This document shows positions 1 through 12,180 of a DNA stretch of 64,000 bases, in pieces. The translations under genes and the position numbers were made by a program. Position 1 is the first letter of the stretch. Each line of letters begins with the position of its first letter. The notes beneath the pieces were generated by a model. The model made no database searches, had not been told where the DNA came from, and saw only the letters and a program-made list of their open reading frames with translations. The DNA is from Nymphaea colorata. Its lineage: Eukaryota; Streptophyta; Magnoliopsida; Nymphaeales; Nymphaeaceae. The stretch lies in assembly GCF_008831285.2 (NCBI RefSeq), contig NC_045149.1:20289035-20353034 (forward strand), given 5' to 3'.

Positions 1-395
1 CCATTTGAAAATAAATATGAGATTGCCTAGCACACAACAGTACTTTCTCTTTCAACAAACCACACTTTATTTTTTTTTCAACCCAAGATTTTTGTTGTTC
101 TTTATGTCCTTCTTGACTTTGTGCTTTCTTTGGCTTCTTCTTCTGTTGTTTTATTTTCCTTCCTTTTTCTTTTTTCTTCTTCTGTCATCTAAAATAATCC
201 TTTTTCCTTTTTTTTCTGCTGCTTTTGTGCAAATTGTCTTGTCATTTTTTTATGTTGCATTATTACATATGGTTGCATTAGAAGTACACATGTACATATG
301 TATGTCTATGTATTTATTATGGTTAATTCATATCATCTACATTTTAAGAACTTAATGATGTTTTGGCCCTTTTGGGCTCTTAACTACATGTACCT

Positions 396-421
396 ACACA
401 CACACACACACACACACACAC
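396..421. repeat. (CA)n microsatellite
   Basis: An uninterrupted AC dinucleotide run of about 13 units, in the presumed DNA2 intron. Confidence 0.95.
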
Positions 422-1007
422 TATTAAACTATAGTAGAAGAGGGTTTTAGGATAAGTAATATCAACATGGAAAACTATGATGATGTTGAGGAGTTATGTT
501 CCTCCTTTTGGAAAAAGTTATTAGTAGGACCTTTAGTTTGATTTTTTTCTTTTGAAAATGGGTAGAGATTTAGTAACCTGTATTTAGGAAATTAAAAGAC
601 TTTTGATGCTCTAAAACATTGCAAAGCAGTGATGTTAATCCGCAACCTTGTTCTCTTTATGCTCTATATAACCCTCAACTTCAATTGTTCAACTTTACTA
701 AAATTGTTTTTTTTTTACTTTTAATTATGTTTATTATAATGTAATGGAATGTTTAATATGAGATCTGTCGTGCATTTAATCTTTTGTTGTTTTAAGTTGA
801 TCAACATAGGCTTTTCATTGGGAAATGATTCAGTTCCATTATGAATTTTAGAAAAATATTATTGTATTATATTGCTTCATTTTCCTTTTTTCGGAACTGC
901 TTAATGTGGGCTCTAGGCTCAACTCAGTGCTGAGGCTGAGCATGCTTCATAGTTTCCATTTAGACCAAAGAAGCCAATATGTAGTAAAAAATATGCATAC
1001 TACACAC

Positions 1008-1153
1008 CTCCATTTTAGCAAATGGACCATCAATATCAGGAGCAGTTAAGTTTTTCAGTAAGTGCTTCGGCGTCTTGGCACAAACCATACTAATCAAAAA
1101 CAAGTTCTGGCCAAAATATGAGCTTGCCATGTCTATAATACAATGCAAGTAAA
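1008..1153 (-). CDS. DNA2: possible extra DNA2 exon (uncertain)
   Basis: On the minus strand a TTTTGCAG acceptor precedes 1153 and a GAG|gtgtgt donor follows 1008. The 146-nt segment is open in the phase left by the preceding exon (one base carried over) and ends in phase 0. The product contains TPKHLLKNLTAPDID. That loosely fits the family region just after the first part of the nuclease domain, but the N-terminal half of this exon shows no similarity I recognise. It may be a real divergent exon or a chance open stretch in the intron. Confidence 0.35.
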
Positions 1154-1427
1154 CTGCAAAACCGATCATGGTCTTCTTTATCATGCATTCCATGTATTCA
1201 TCCATTCCATAATTTCAAATATGTTGCTGAAAATTTTGAAATTTTGAACACTTGAACTCACAAACTGGTTCTTTTACTTTTATCACAATGGACACACTTT
1301 TTTCGTTGTCCAACCATTTCAATACCATCCAATTATGGAAAAAGCAAATCAATGAAAAGGAATGACAAAGCACATTGGAAGAAAATCAGGAAAAAGAAAA
1401 TGAGAGATGATAATGTTGACAATCCAC

Positions 1428-4400
1428 CTTCAATGGCATACAAGCTTTCAATGCTTTTGTGAAGCACCAACCTTGCATATTCTTCTAAGTACTCTTTAGT
1501 TGGCAACTCATGTACTAGTCCAGCCTGCAGAACAAGTATTTTTTTATATTAAGTGCACTTAATAGATGCCAGTTATATTATATTATCAAGGAACGGATGT
1601 TTTTAAAAGATAGAATTAAGCTGCCAACCTGAAATATCCTATGAAGCAAAGTACCAATTAATGCAGCAGCAGATTGCCCACTTGACTTGATCCTTTCATC
1701 AAGGACAGCCCGCCTGTGACAACCAAAGCTAGCTGCGACCTGAAAGAAAAGGATTACTCACTTCACTGAACTTAAAACATAAGAATTTTCCAGCTTTCAC
1801 ACCATGTGCTCCTAATAAAGACAAATATATGTAAGAAGAAGTCAATTAATACCAATAAGAGACAGACGACAACCAGCTACTTACACGAGTACCAGTGGCC
1901 AGTATATCTGGATGAGTGATAACGAAATTATTCTCATGATCAATAATGCATTTCCCCTCATTGTCAAATTCACCAATAACATTTATGGTATCTCCAGGCC
2001 CAATCAAGCTAGAGAACCTAGGGAAAAAAACAAAAGAGAACAAGGAAAATGAGTAAGAACTGAGGTATCCTTTCTTTCCTTATGAGCAACAAGCTGAAAA
2101 AGATCTTAATGATGAAAAAGCCTGAACTGCTGGTAAAGATTAAAGCAAGGCAGTAAGAGATAAAATAAATGACAAGTACAATCAAAAGAATGACCTAATC
2201 AACATGTAATCCCACAACCTTATAGCAAAAAATATTAAGAAGGATTCCATTACATTATCTATATTTGGAGATGAAACATAAAGATATAGCATAAATAACA
2301 ATAGTTTTAAATTTACACTAACATAGGATCACTGAGAACATGAACTTGAGCATAATATTCATTGAAACCAAAAATCAGCACAAATGAGGAATGGCCATAT
2401 GGGGAACCAAACCCATGAACATCAAGGCATCTGTCTCCACTGGCCATCAAAAACAGCATCAGGGATGTCTTGCTGGACTCCATATAAAAAATAAAACCCC
2501 ACTTTTGCAGCAGCTAAGCCACAAGAGTTTCTGCTGCCTTGGACCAACATGCAGCTTGATATCAACAAAATCTCAATCAATTCAAATTTTTTTGAACTAG
2601 ACACCTGATTCCACACCAAGCTCCCTTCATGCCTGGCTCCTCTCAGATTCTGGTCAATGTTGTATGCACCTGTTTAGTGCAATTTATTGGTGGATGAACT
2701 GATAATTTGACAAAAATTCATACTAAAAAAGTAATGAAGAAAAAGCAGCGGGAATAATCAATCTGTATTTATCAAGCAGCAGACCAGCAGCAACCGCAAA
2801 ATATCCTCTTATCATCTACTGACTCAAAGTAGTCGTTAAAATTTTAACCAGTGATGAATGGAGCCTCGAGTAGAAAATATATTCCAGTACATGTCTGTCA
2901 ACTATAAGTTTTAATAAAAATAGACCTTGCCATGGTCGAACCGATATGATGCCAATACCAGTTACTGTAGAACTCAGTGGTGATAATAACCATGCAGCAA
3001 TAACAACAAAGCCTCCATTACAGATCATGATAACAAAAAGGTGATTCATAAGCTTATCCGAAAGAATCATCATAAAGGAACAAATATGGGAAGAACAGAA
3101 AACAACATTCAATCAAAACCAGTAAGAGCACAAGTTTTGGGTGATGAGGATTTCACCATTCATCATGTAACAGCACCGTCCTTTCTAGTCCACTTAGTTC
3201 ATTGAGAACTCGAAGAACCTGCAAAAGCAGTAACTTATTGATAAAATGTGTAAATTTTGTCACAAACCAAGCCAATCTGTCACAAATCTATGTCACCTTG
3301 GATGGTCTTTTTCCACCCAAAGAATCTGCACTTTTGTGCTTCTCAGTGACCTAACAAAAGCAAACATGTAAAAAATAGGAGATGTTCTAAAAAAAAATTA
3401 AAAAGGACAACTAAAGAAGAAATCTCAAAAGAAATTAAAATCTTAGTTTAACCGACAAACCTCAAGCACAAGAAAATGCAAACCCAAATTGCAAGAACCA
3501 ACTCCCACAGATGGCGTACTCGCCAATTTGTTCACAGTAGACATTTCTCTGGTGACCTTAACATCACCGAATGCACCTTCATCATTGAGTGAACTAGTCC
3601 CTGAATCATCAAACTGTGATTCATCAATGGTAATGACATCTTCCACTTGATCTAGGAGTTCAAACAGTGCCTGCTTATATGAAAGAAAACTCATAAGCTT
3701 GCAGCTGCACCTGTATTATCTTAAGCATAAGTCGAATCAACATTTCAGGAAACAGTTAACACCAACGACCAAAAGTAGAATACTAAGTAAGCAACAAGGC
3801 GTCATCGTTTTCAAATTTTCTCAAGACAGACCTTTCTGTGTAGCCTTGAGGCGAGCGGGTGTGGTGATGTTTTGCCAATGCCACCATTAATGTACTGTAC
3901 GTCAAAGAAAGCAGCAACAGTGGTTTCGCTTTTAGAATTCAAAGCATAAGAAAATAAAAGTACCATGCTTCCTTGCGGCCATGACAAATTGCTTAAATCC
4001 ACTAAGTACCTCATGGGAGCTGTATAACGCTGATGGTGGTGTTCGAAATGGACTCTGCCCGATGGCACTAGGACAAACTGCGTTTTCCCCATTTGCAACC
4101 TCAGAGTCTTGAGTTTTATTTTCCTTTTCTGAGCTGACCTCCTGAAATGAAACTTTCCTTGAAAATTTTGCCGATCTTCCATGGGCTCTCAGGGTTGGAG
4201 AAGAAAGCCATTTCTCAAGTTTCCCCAGTGAACCAGATGAATTTTGCTTCTGCATTTATGTAGTCAATGATCCATATTTGAGTAAAACAATAAATAACTA
4301 GCTCACATAACAAACCGGCATCAACAAGCTGCCTAATCTAGGGATTAATTATTCTGCCAGCAGATAGCGTTCCCTCCGCAAACATAATCTAAGTCGGTGT

Positions 4401-5647
4401 AAATGCCGTGAAGCGTGTGCGCGTAAGGAATAAACGAGTTCTAGGACTTCATGTCGAGCAAATGAACAACCAATTGATTAATAAGAATGCAGGAAACTTG
4501 GAAAATTAATGGATCAGAGTCAAACACAACAACACTGCAAAGCCTAGCCTGCGCATATGAAGAACCATGCGCAAACCAACAGAAAATACCAGGTTAATTT
4601 CCTAACCGTTGTTCTAACTTCAATGGCGAGTAGTCGATATTTTGATATGGTTGGCCATGTTTTCCTTGAAATGCAGGGAGCGTTTGAGATGTTGAGCTTC
4701 CTCTTTTCCTTCACATTGGGTCCATCTCATCGTGTCCTCGTGCTTTTCTGTTCTGTAGCTATTATTGTTTCCCTGTTTTTCCTTAACATTGCCTAGTCGG
4801 ACATCCAGATGGTTATTCCAAATTGTTTCAACGGAAGTCCAATAAAGAAAGATACATTATTACCATACTAAATGGAAGATGGACTGACGAGGCTTGCGAT
4901 TTATTGTTACGCAAAAGAATGTGGTAAGAGTAACGTGGAGTCTGGATGAAGGAAATTTCGATTCAAGAGGTTCAATGTTATGTCAGGCACGAATGACTCA
5001 TCCTCCCCGTTTCGATTCAAGAGGTTCAATGAGCAGAACGGCTCAAAGTGGCACGAAAAAAAGCAAACCATACCTTCTCCTGCGTACAGGGACGGATGTT
5101 GGAGACGTTAAGCCTAGACGCATCCGACATAATCCTCATCATATCAGACAGATTCTTCTGTGGCGCCTGAAGCTTCTCGGTCAACGGGGAGATCTTCCAC
5201 GTGACCTCGTCCCCTCCATCGTCCTGGCTCTGCTTCACCAACTGAACCACGGGCACAGAACGTCAATGACAAGTTGATTCGGCAATCAATAAACAAATAA
5301 CACAGACACAACGAGAGGCAGGCACACCGCCACAACAATGCAGACTGAAGGTTTAACAGACTTACGGCTCCAGGAGAGAACTTAAACCGCTTGACCGAGA
5401 CGCCATCGGGGGCCTCGGAAGAGCCACTGGGCAACTCTTCGCGATCATCGGCAGACTGAGGGAGAGGAAGATCGGCCGGGGGCGTTTGGTTCTGAGAAAC
5501 CGCGACGGGGTCGGGCTCCTGCCGAGGTGCCTGGGAGGCTGATACGGCTTGGGAGTGGCGGGCGAAGAAGTGCTCAATGCCGAACTTCGACGGCTGGGAA
5601 CAGCCGTTCTTGGAGGAGGAGGGGTGTTGCTTCTTTCTGGGGGCCAT
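1428..5647 (-). CDS. DNA2: DNA2-type DNA replication helicase/nuclease, N-terminal part
   Basis: DNA2 trims long Okazaki flaps and resects DNA ends in the nucleus, combining a PD-(D/E)XK nuclease with a superfamily 1 helicase. I read ten exons: 5366-5647, 5074-5241, 4010-4249, 3832-3894, 3461-3670, 3297-3350, 3157-3218, 1885-2017, 1629-1739 and 1428-1524. They encode about 473 residues, and all junctions keep phase. Family landmarks as I remember plant DNA2 are QPSKFGIEHFF near the N-terminus, KQSQDDGGDEVTWKISP, ELLDQVEDVI, GPGDTINVIGEFD and FGCHRRAVLDER. The cysteine in the last motif, near residue 411, aligns with the first Fe-S cluster ligand of the nuclease domain. The other three cysteines, the nuclease acidic residues and the helicase lie beyond the left edge. 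The start ATG at 5647 opens MAPRKK, as in plant homologues. The exon 3 donor at 4010 was chosen because only it keeps phase with exon 4. Confidence 0.9.
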
Positions 5648-5754
5648 GCCAACATCTTCTTCCTCCCTATCTCCGTCGGATGCAGGAGAGAGCGATTAGG
5701 GCTTCGAAGAAGAACCTCGGTCGAGTTCTTGGCTCCCAGCTTCCAAGAAGAGCC

Positions 5755-5762
5755 TTCCCGCC
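5755..5762 (+). promoter_or_regulatory. E2F-like site upstream of DNA2
   Basis: TTCCCGCC fits the plant E2F core TTSSCGSS and lies about 110 bp upstream of the DNA2 start codon. DNA2 acts in S phase, so E2F control would be expected, but an 8-base match alone is weak. Confidence 0.35.
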
Positions 5763-5943
5763 ATTTCCACCAGACGGAAAGGCCGTCGTATTTTTCCATC
5801 CCTTTCCTTTTTTGTTTTTTTTGGTCCCATCGATTGATCTCCCGCCAGACGAGGGCTTCCAACGGGTCGGATATTTCGGTTCCATAATATGGCTCCAGAT
5901 CAGATTCGCATTTTGTCCGATTAATTTCAGATCCGATATATCA

Positions 5944-6552
5944 GTTCGGGTCAGGTTAAGATTCATGGCAAGATCTGACCCTTTTTACAATTTTTTTTTT
6001 TTTTGCGCATTTGATGAGTGCAGCGCTAGAACTAGGGTTGGACTCCAACCTAAGGCTGGACAAAGCGGAGCTCGGTCCAAGCTAGAACTAGGGTTGGACT
6101 CGGACCTAAGGCTCGACAAAGCCGAGCTCGGTAAGTCCAAAGCTCTAGTTCGGGTCAGGTTAAGATTCATGGCAAGATCTGACCATTTTACAATTTTTTT
6201 TTTTTTTGCGCATTTGATGAATGCAACGCTAGAACTAGGGTTGGACTCGAACCTAAGGCTCGACAAAGCGGAGCTCGGTCCAAGCTAGAACTAGGGTTGG
6301 ACTCGGACCTAAGGCTCGACAAAGCCGAGCTCGGTAAGTCCAAAGCTCTAGTTCGGGTCAGGTTAAGATTCATGGCAAGATCTGACCCTTTTACAAATTT
6401 TCTTTTTTTTGTGCATTTGATGAATGCAGTGCTAGAACTAGGGTTGAACTCGAACCTAAGGCTCGACAAAGCGGAGCTAGGTCCAAGCTAGAACTAGGGT
6501 TGGACTCGGACCTAAGGCTCGATAAAGCCGAGCTCGGTAAGTCCAAAGCTCT
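5944..6552. repeat. three tandem copies of a 203-bp unit
   Basis: Units begin at 5944, 6148 and 6351 with the same GTTCGGGTCAGGTTAAGATT and run about 203-204 bp each. Each unit has a T-run followed by two 56-bp sub-repeats that begin GCTAGAACTAGGG and end in GAGCTCGGT. Copies differ by a few substitutions and by T-run length, so the amplification is fairly recent. The array lies about 300 bp upstream of the DNA2 start codon. The open frames across it on both strands repeat with the array and are not genes. Confidence 0.95.
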
Positions 6553-6953
6553 TGTTGGTAACACAAACCCAACATGTTTAATTATTATATCATGTTCAAC
6601 CATCAACTTCATATCCATGAGGCAGGCATTTGATTTAATATTACTCTTGTTCAAAATCATTGCTGGCTCCTTTTTATGAAACCCATGGGTGACATGCCTG
6701 CTTGCCGATGAATATGACTATTAAAATAAACAAAAAAATTATTTATACTCAAAGACATGGATTAAATGCTAAGACAAGCCCTTGCTTAGCCCAACCCATC
6801 AAGGGCCAACATCCAAATACTCATTGACCTTTTGATAGTTCACAATGTCGGATTTTTTTTCTGGTTAATGTACGAGTTGTTATATATATCACATGTAAAT
6901 TGTCTAACAATTAAGTAAAATGTTTTGGACCTTTATTTCAACACGTACATTTA

Positions 6954-8088
6954 TGGCCCGTTTGATGGGCGGGTGAAATTTAACGCGAAAAAATTACCAT
7001 GGTAAATTTTTCTGGAAAATTTTACAGGATGAAATTTCTCCTTCTTCCAATCTGAGGCCCTGTTTGATGGGCGGAAAGAATTTACCGTGGTAAATTTAAC
7101 CATGTTTGATGCACAGGAATAATTTAACATGGTAAATTTAACCATGTTTAATGCTCAGAAATAATTTAACATGATAAATGTTGTTTTTTTATGTATTCCA
7201 AATCTAACTTGGGAGATGACAAAGGAAGGCACCAAAAGGTTGCTCTTTCTTGTCTATGCATTTAGGAAATCAAGATCAAATCATATCGACAGTTCAAAAT
7301 TTGCCTCCCACTATCCACCTTTCCTATTCACAACAAAAGGTATTCCACTGAACACGAAAACTTTCTCGGCATATATATGAATACGAAAACTTACATTTAG
7401 GCCTCGTTTGATGGCAGGAAAGAATTTTGGTAAATTTATCATGAAAAAAATACATGACAATAGGGTAGTTTTTTGTTGGATAAAATTAATTGTGTTTGAT
7501 TTACATTGTAGTTTTTTGCATGGTGAAAATTAACTATGTTTGGTGCACAGAATAAAATACATAAGTTTTTTTTTTGTTGTTCTCCTCCAATTTCATGTGG
7601 GTACAAATTGGAAAATGATCTTCCAAAACAACAAATTGCAGAGGTATACACGTAAGCAAGAAGCATTCAGTACGTAAGAAAATGAAGCCATGAAAGAAGA
7701 GGCACGAGAGAGGAAAGGCAGCGAGAGAGGAGAGGAGCAAAAGAGCGAGAGAATAAAGGCAGCGAGAGAGGTGATGCAGCAAGAGATGAGAGGAACAAGA
7801 GAGGTGAGACAGCGAGAGTGGAGAGGGGAATAAGGGCATCAATGTAAGGAAAAGAGGGGAAAAAATGAAAGAAAGAGAGAGCCCTAACGTCTCTCAAAAA
7901 AATATGCACGAAAAGTCCGACCTGCACAGGTCAGATTTTTTTCTGCATTAAAATTTACCAATTCCTACTATTTTTTTGGGTGAAATTTCACGAAGTTTGA
8001 AGCGTTTTACACTCACCAAGTTAAACTTCACCCGCCTGTACCATTTTCACCCGATGCACATGATTTTTTATTTGCATCAAACAGGGCT
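6954..8088. mobile_element. nested Tourist-like (PIF/Harbinger-type) non-autonomous elements
   Basis: The left end reads GGCCCGTTTGATGGGCGGG. The right end, reverse complemented, reads AGCCCTGTTTGATGC and carries the same CAGGCGGGTGAA sequence further in. Both outer ends are flanked by TTA, the usual target duplication of this superfamily. Similar ends recur inside at about 7060 (GGCCCTGTTTGATGGGCGG) and 7401 (GGCCTCGTTTGATGGCAGG), so several copies seem nested. A GA-rich tract fills 7680-7880. No transposase is present. Confidence 0.55.
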
Positions 8089-9168
8089 TTAGTCATTAAG
8101 TGCGATGAGAAAAGATAAAATCTAATGTTCTTATTTAATTTTATGAGTCTAGAAATATCAGAATTGTAAGTTCTACGACCCTTACGAAAAGTGGACTAAA
8201 CTTTCCAGTGCCATGGTGGTTATGTTTTAAACACCCCTAACCTACCCAAACAGTTTCACTTTTAAGAACCAGACGAGTTGGAAAGTAAGCCAATCGGTCA
8301 GACTGCGTCTAACGGTTCCATTTTTAACTCTAGCTTTTTAGAATAATTCAACCATCTAACCAAGGACTTTCAATCTAACATGAAAAATGGTTTTTAATAA
8401 AATAAAAGAAAAAAAAGTGATTAGTATTTTCACCATCTAGTATTAGTTCACAATTTCTCTATCAACCATCCATATGTCTCAAATGGATTGTCTTGGTTAG
8501 ATGGTGACTTTGAATAGTCAAAGTCATCATACACCCACACACTCTGTCTCTACATATATAATCAATGTCTCTACATATATAATCAATTACAACCCATTGT
8601 TAAAGGCACAATGAACCATTGAAACACCACAAACCATAGCTAATATTGTTATAGCAGCTGTTTTCTAGCAGCAATTTTGCAACCCCACATTTGACAAATT
8701 TGAAAACACACACATATATAGGAAAATTATATGTTGTGTGCTAGAGGCGTAGATAGGTGAGGGCTCTGCCATGGATCTCAATTTGAAAGCAACAAATTTT
8801 TAATTAATTGCAATCCCACATATAGTAGATTCGAACACACACACATAGGAAGATTATATGTTGTTGTGTGCCAGACACACATACTTAGGTGGGGGCTCCA
8901 TGAGGCATGCTCCACAGAGCTCAATCTGAAACTTTGAATTTATATGTTGATCTCGATCGACAAGGCTAATTGAAATTTTGTTAATAGTGTCTCACGGAAA
9001 AAAGTTTACGGCTCCACTCTTGTGTGACGATGGCATAGGATAAGTATACATACACAATCTGCCACTAAAATATCACGAATCGTCACTAAAAACACCATGA
9101 ACCGTTGTTGCATCATAATTTTTAGTGGCAAATTTTTAACCATTCAATAACGTCTGTCAGCCTCAATG

Positions 9169-9206
<38 letters not shown>

Positions 9207-9846
9207 TACATACATATATATATACATATACTAAAAAAGATGACCAAATATTTAAAACCTGTTGCTAAAAGGATCATAACCACCATCAAAAGTGTCATAA
9301 ATCGTACACACATTATAAACCATTGGTATACTCGTGTGGCTGAACACTTTCAGCGACAGGTTTTAAACTGCATGGTGTTCACGTCCTTGCTCAGGTTTAC
9401 CTTGCAGCGTGCGAATGGCTAATCATGGGTTGTTCAGAGAGAGATTCATTGTCATCATTGTAAGTTCAGCGATATTTTCTTTAAAGAAAACTCGAACCAG
9501 TTAAGAACCACAAGAATGCTTTGTTCTGAAGGGGTAATGAATATCTAAGCTGCACGAACGCAGAAGTCTGATGCATAGTCAAGCATTTTGAAGAGGGAAC
9601 TGAAATACGGCAAAAGATATTTTGACATGCAGGTCAAGCCACAAGAGCAGCCTATTAATTGTTACCACATATGAAACAAGCAAATAATACCAAATGAAAA
9701 CTATGCCGCATCCGAAGACGTCATCAGCACTGAGTTGTTATCAGGTCAGCCTGCCGAAGCAGCCGAGCAATCGCAGAAAACTCAACTGCTGCATCGTCAT
9801 AACGAGGAAGTACCAGAAGAAAGTGAAATAACGCAACATAAGTGTT
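8089..9846. repeat. repeat-rich intergenic stretch downstream of PIG-P
   Basis: No gene is seen. About 8675-8795 and 8808-8940 are diverged direct copies, each with CCCACAT, ACACACACAT, GGAAxATTATATGTTGT and GGGGGCTC-like blocks in the same order. Around 9060-9110 and 9250-9320 a degenerate motif of the form GTCACTAAAAACACCATGAA recurs; a relative occurs at 59460-59510. These look like remains of transposon subterminal repeats. A TC/AC/AT microsatellite occupies 9171-9230. Confidence 0.5.
9171..9230. repeat. compound TC-AC-AT microsatellite
   Basis: A CT run of about 10 units passes into CA, then TACA and TA runs. Confidence 0.95.
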
Positions 9847-12180
9847 TCACCCAAACATTTTATCATTGATTTCACAGATGGGGATATCGGATATGGGCTG
9901 AATAGGCTGTTCCTTGCTTGACGAGCACGGGGCCGGGAACCCAGATGGTTCTCGTGTGTATTCATCTGGTCCAAGAGGAAAAAGATTGAACATCGAGAGA
10001 AGAAACTAAGTACAGGAAACAAGTTGTGGCGCCTTACCAAAGATTGTGCTTAAAGAGGACGGTGGAGGTGTTATCATGAAATTCAAACCAAGGTAGAATC
10101 CCATTGCCAAAACGATGGTGACAATGATATAAGTTGGTACTGCCAATGCCCAATATCTGAAAGCGCACAAAGGTTGTGAAGGTCATGCCTTCAGCAGAAA
10201 AAGGTTGCGAAGGGTATGAATTATGAAACCATGATATAACCTCAGTTTCCAGGCTGCAAGAAGACTGTTAGAATAAAAGTAAGGATGACCTTAATGTGTT
10301 CTATCATCATGACAGTCAAACAACACAGCGTGAACTGAAGATCCATGACCATGCAGCAAAATAAAATCAAATAGGCGCAATATATTCTACAATTGGAAAG
10401 CATAAATCCTAACCTATCATTTCTTTTAGTAGGAAATGGAACAAGGAGAAAGGAGAATCGCAGCACATAATTTTGTACAATATTGTATATGTTCCGTAGC
10501 TCAAAAAACTCTTCCTCTGTTCCAGCATTCCTTCTTTTTTTTTTTTTTTTTCACTGGTTGATTTATGTTTCATTCTTCCCATACTACTTGCACCAAATGG
10601 TTCGATATTCACCTGCTAGGATAGTATGCAATACCAACATACTGAAGCCAGTGTTCAGGAGTATACGCCCATGCCAGAAAGATAACTGTGAAAAGATTGC
10701 AGCAAATCAACCAACAATGGCAATGCAAAGCCAGTCGCTACTTGACATACAAATAATCAATATCCTAGATAGGTACCCCCATTACATTCACAGAAAACAT
10801 TCTGATACATACTTGTTTACCATGAGAACGTTCCCTACAAAGATTCTGATACATATGAGCGTTTACCAAGGAACCAACACACAGAAAATATCCTTTGACT
10901 CTGTGGTTAAAAACATGGAAATGAAAATGTTATGAATTGCAATGCACTTAGGCAGTTTCTGATCTATAGCTAAAACGAGATGCGGTGTATTATGAAAGTT
11001 AGGTTTAGATAAAAAAATACAGTATTCTCAAGGTAAATATCCATTTTTTGGCCTGTTTAGCATCGATTTGGTTGCTGTCTAATTGGCATTACCTCTTTCT
11101 AGGCAATCTGATTATAAATTGATGATAGTCAACATGATAAGCACTCATCCACCAAGCTATATTAGATTGAGGCAAGAATTCATCTCAAGGGTATCCAAAG
11201 AAACATATCCATAATAAACATAATCCCTCACCTCACCTGGCTTCTAGCATCACAGTTGCTGTGAATTAACAAAGGCTATGTCCCATAGACGGAGCAGTGT
11301 ATTCTAAGATTCAGCAACTTTGTCGAAATTCAAAATGATCTAGTGGCAGTATAGAGTCACAGTAAGACTCATAGAGGGGGTTGGGAGACAAGATGGAAGA
11401 ATCTATGTGGCATAGGCCAGAACGGAGAGGACACAGGCAGATTCGCGATAAAAACGTTAGGGCTAAGTGTAGTACCTACATAAAAGAGTGAAACTGAACA
11501 GATTTAAGCTTTTTCAAAATGATCAACCTATATGGAAAAATGCAGCAGTGTGAGTATAAGTGTAAATGATGTCAGACACCGTGGATGTAATGGCTTTTTG
11601 CCCTGTCATTTTCTGCAATCTAATCCATTCAGTTTATCGTTCTTCAAATTTGATGCTCATATGTCACTCTTTACAAGTATGACGTAGAATAAATCAATCA
11701 TAAAATCCACCAGCCATCACTCAATCCAAAAAGTGAAAATTTCTCATACGAAGAAATGAGATTAAGTGAGAAACAGACATTCGCAAGCACTTGCTCATCT
11801 AAGAAAAATTGAATAAGTATGGAGAAAACGATATTCCAATCTAGCCAAGTTTTTTCTAGATCATGCAACAAGGAACCTTCTTCAACAAGAATAAATGGGC
11901 AACGGAAACCAGGAAGAGGTGCATAGCTACCAGTGAACTCAGAAACCAACAAACTTGATGGTGGAGGAGATTGAAACTCACCGGTGGCGACAACGGTGGA
12001 GATAGAACCGACGAAGCCGTAGACCTCAGAAGGCTTGGTGCCGTGCTCGAATCCACCAGCCTTCTTCTCCTCGGAGTCCGATATGGAGAAATGCGCCCTA
12101 CCCTTCGATTTGGAAAGGCTGAGAAGTCGCCTTGGGCTGCTCACCATCCATGAATCCGCCATATCCCTCTCTGCGCTCAT
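9847..12180 (-). CDS. PIGP: PIG-P, subunit P of GPI N-acetylglucosaminyltransferase
   Basis: PIG-P is a small endoplasmic reticulum membrane subunit of the complex that transfers GlcNAc to phosphatidylinositol, the first step of GPI-anchor synthesis. Four exons, 11982-12180, 10613-10685, 10038-10156 and 9847-9965, splice in phase to 169 residues. After a variable N-terminus of about 50 residues comes the family core SEVYGFVGSISTVVAT, forming membrane segment 1 with IFLAWAY. Next are the YYPS-type turn, RYWALAVPTY and a second membrane segment ending GFYLGLNF. The C-terminal tail QPISDIPICEINDKMF is the conserved end of the family. The start at 12180 (MSAERDMADS) is the first ATG after a likely 5' UTR intron acceptor near 12235; a second ATG lies six codons later. 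It is divergent to the PPR gene at 12975, about 0.8 kb between start codons. Confidence 0.93.

Larger units (their letters stand above)
1..1427. other. AT-rich intron sequence of DNA2, with one possible exon
   Basis: This stretch lies downstream of the last firm DNA2 exon on the minus strand and must be intronic if the gene continues past the left edge. It is AT-rich, has long T runs on the plus strand and a CA microsatellite at 396-421. The only exon candidate I see is at 1008-1153, listed separately. The long plus-strand reading frame at the very start is a run of T-rich codons and is not a gene. Confidence 0.6.

Noticed and set aside
5-355. Open plus-strand frame rich in Phe and Leu
   Set aside because: It begins at TTG, comes from T-rich sequence and lies in the presumed DNA2 intron.
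3964-4009. Longer version of DNA2 exon 3 ending at CATG|gtactt
   Set aside because: It leaves phase 1, which runs into a stop in the next exon; the donor at 4010 keeps the frame.
5527-6660. Several overlapping open frames on both strands across 5.5-6.7 kb
   Set aside because: They overlap DNA2 exon 1 antisense or repeat with the 203-bp array. Repetition of a unit with no stop explains them.
7534-7927. Ser/Leu/Phe-rich minus-strand frames
   Set aside because: They are translations of a GA-rich tract inside MITE-like sequence.
10483-10935. 150-codon plus-strand frame
   Set aside because: Antisense to PIG-P exon 2 and its introns, with no family similarity.
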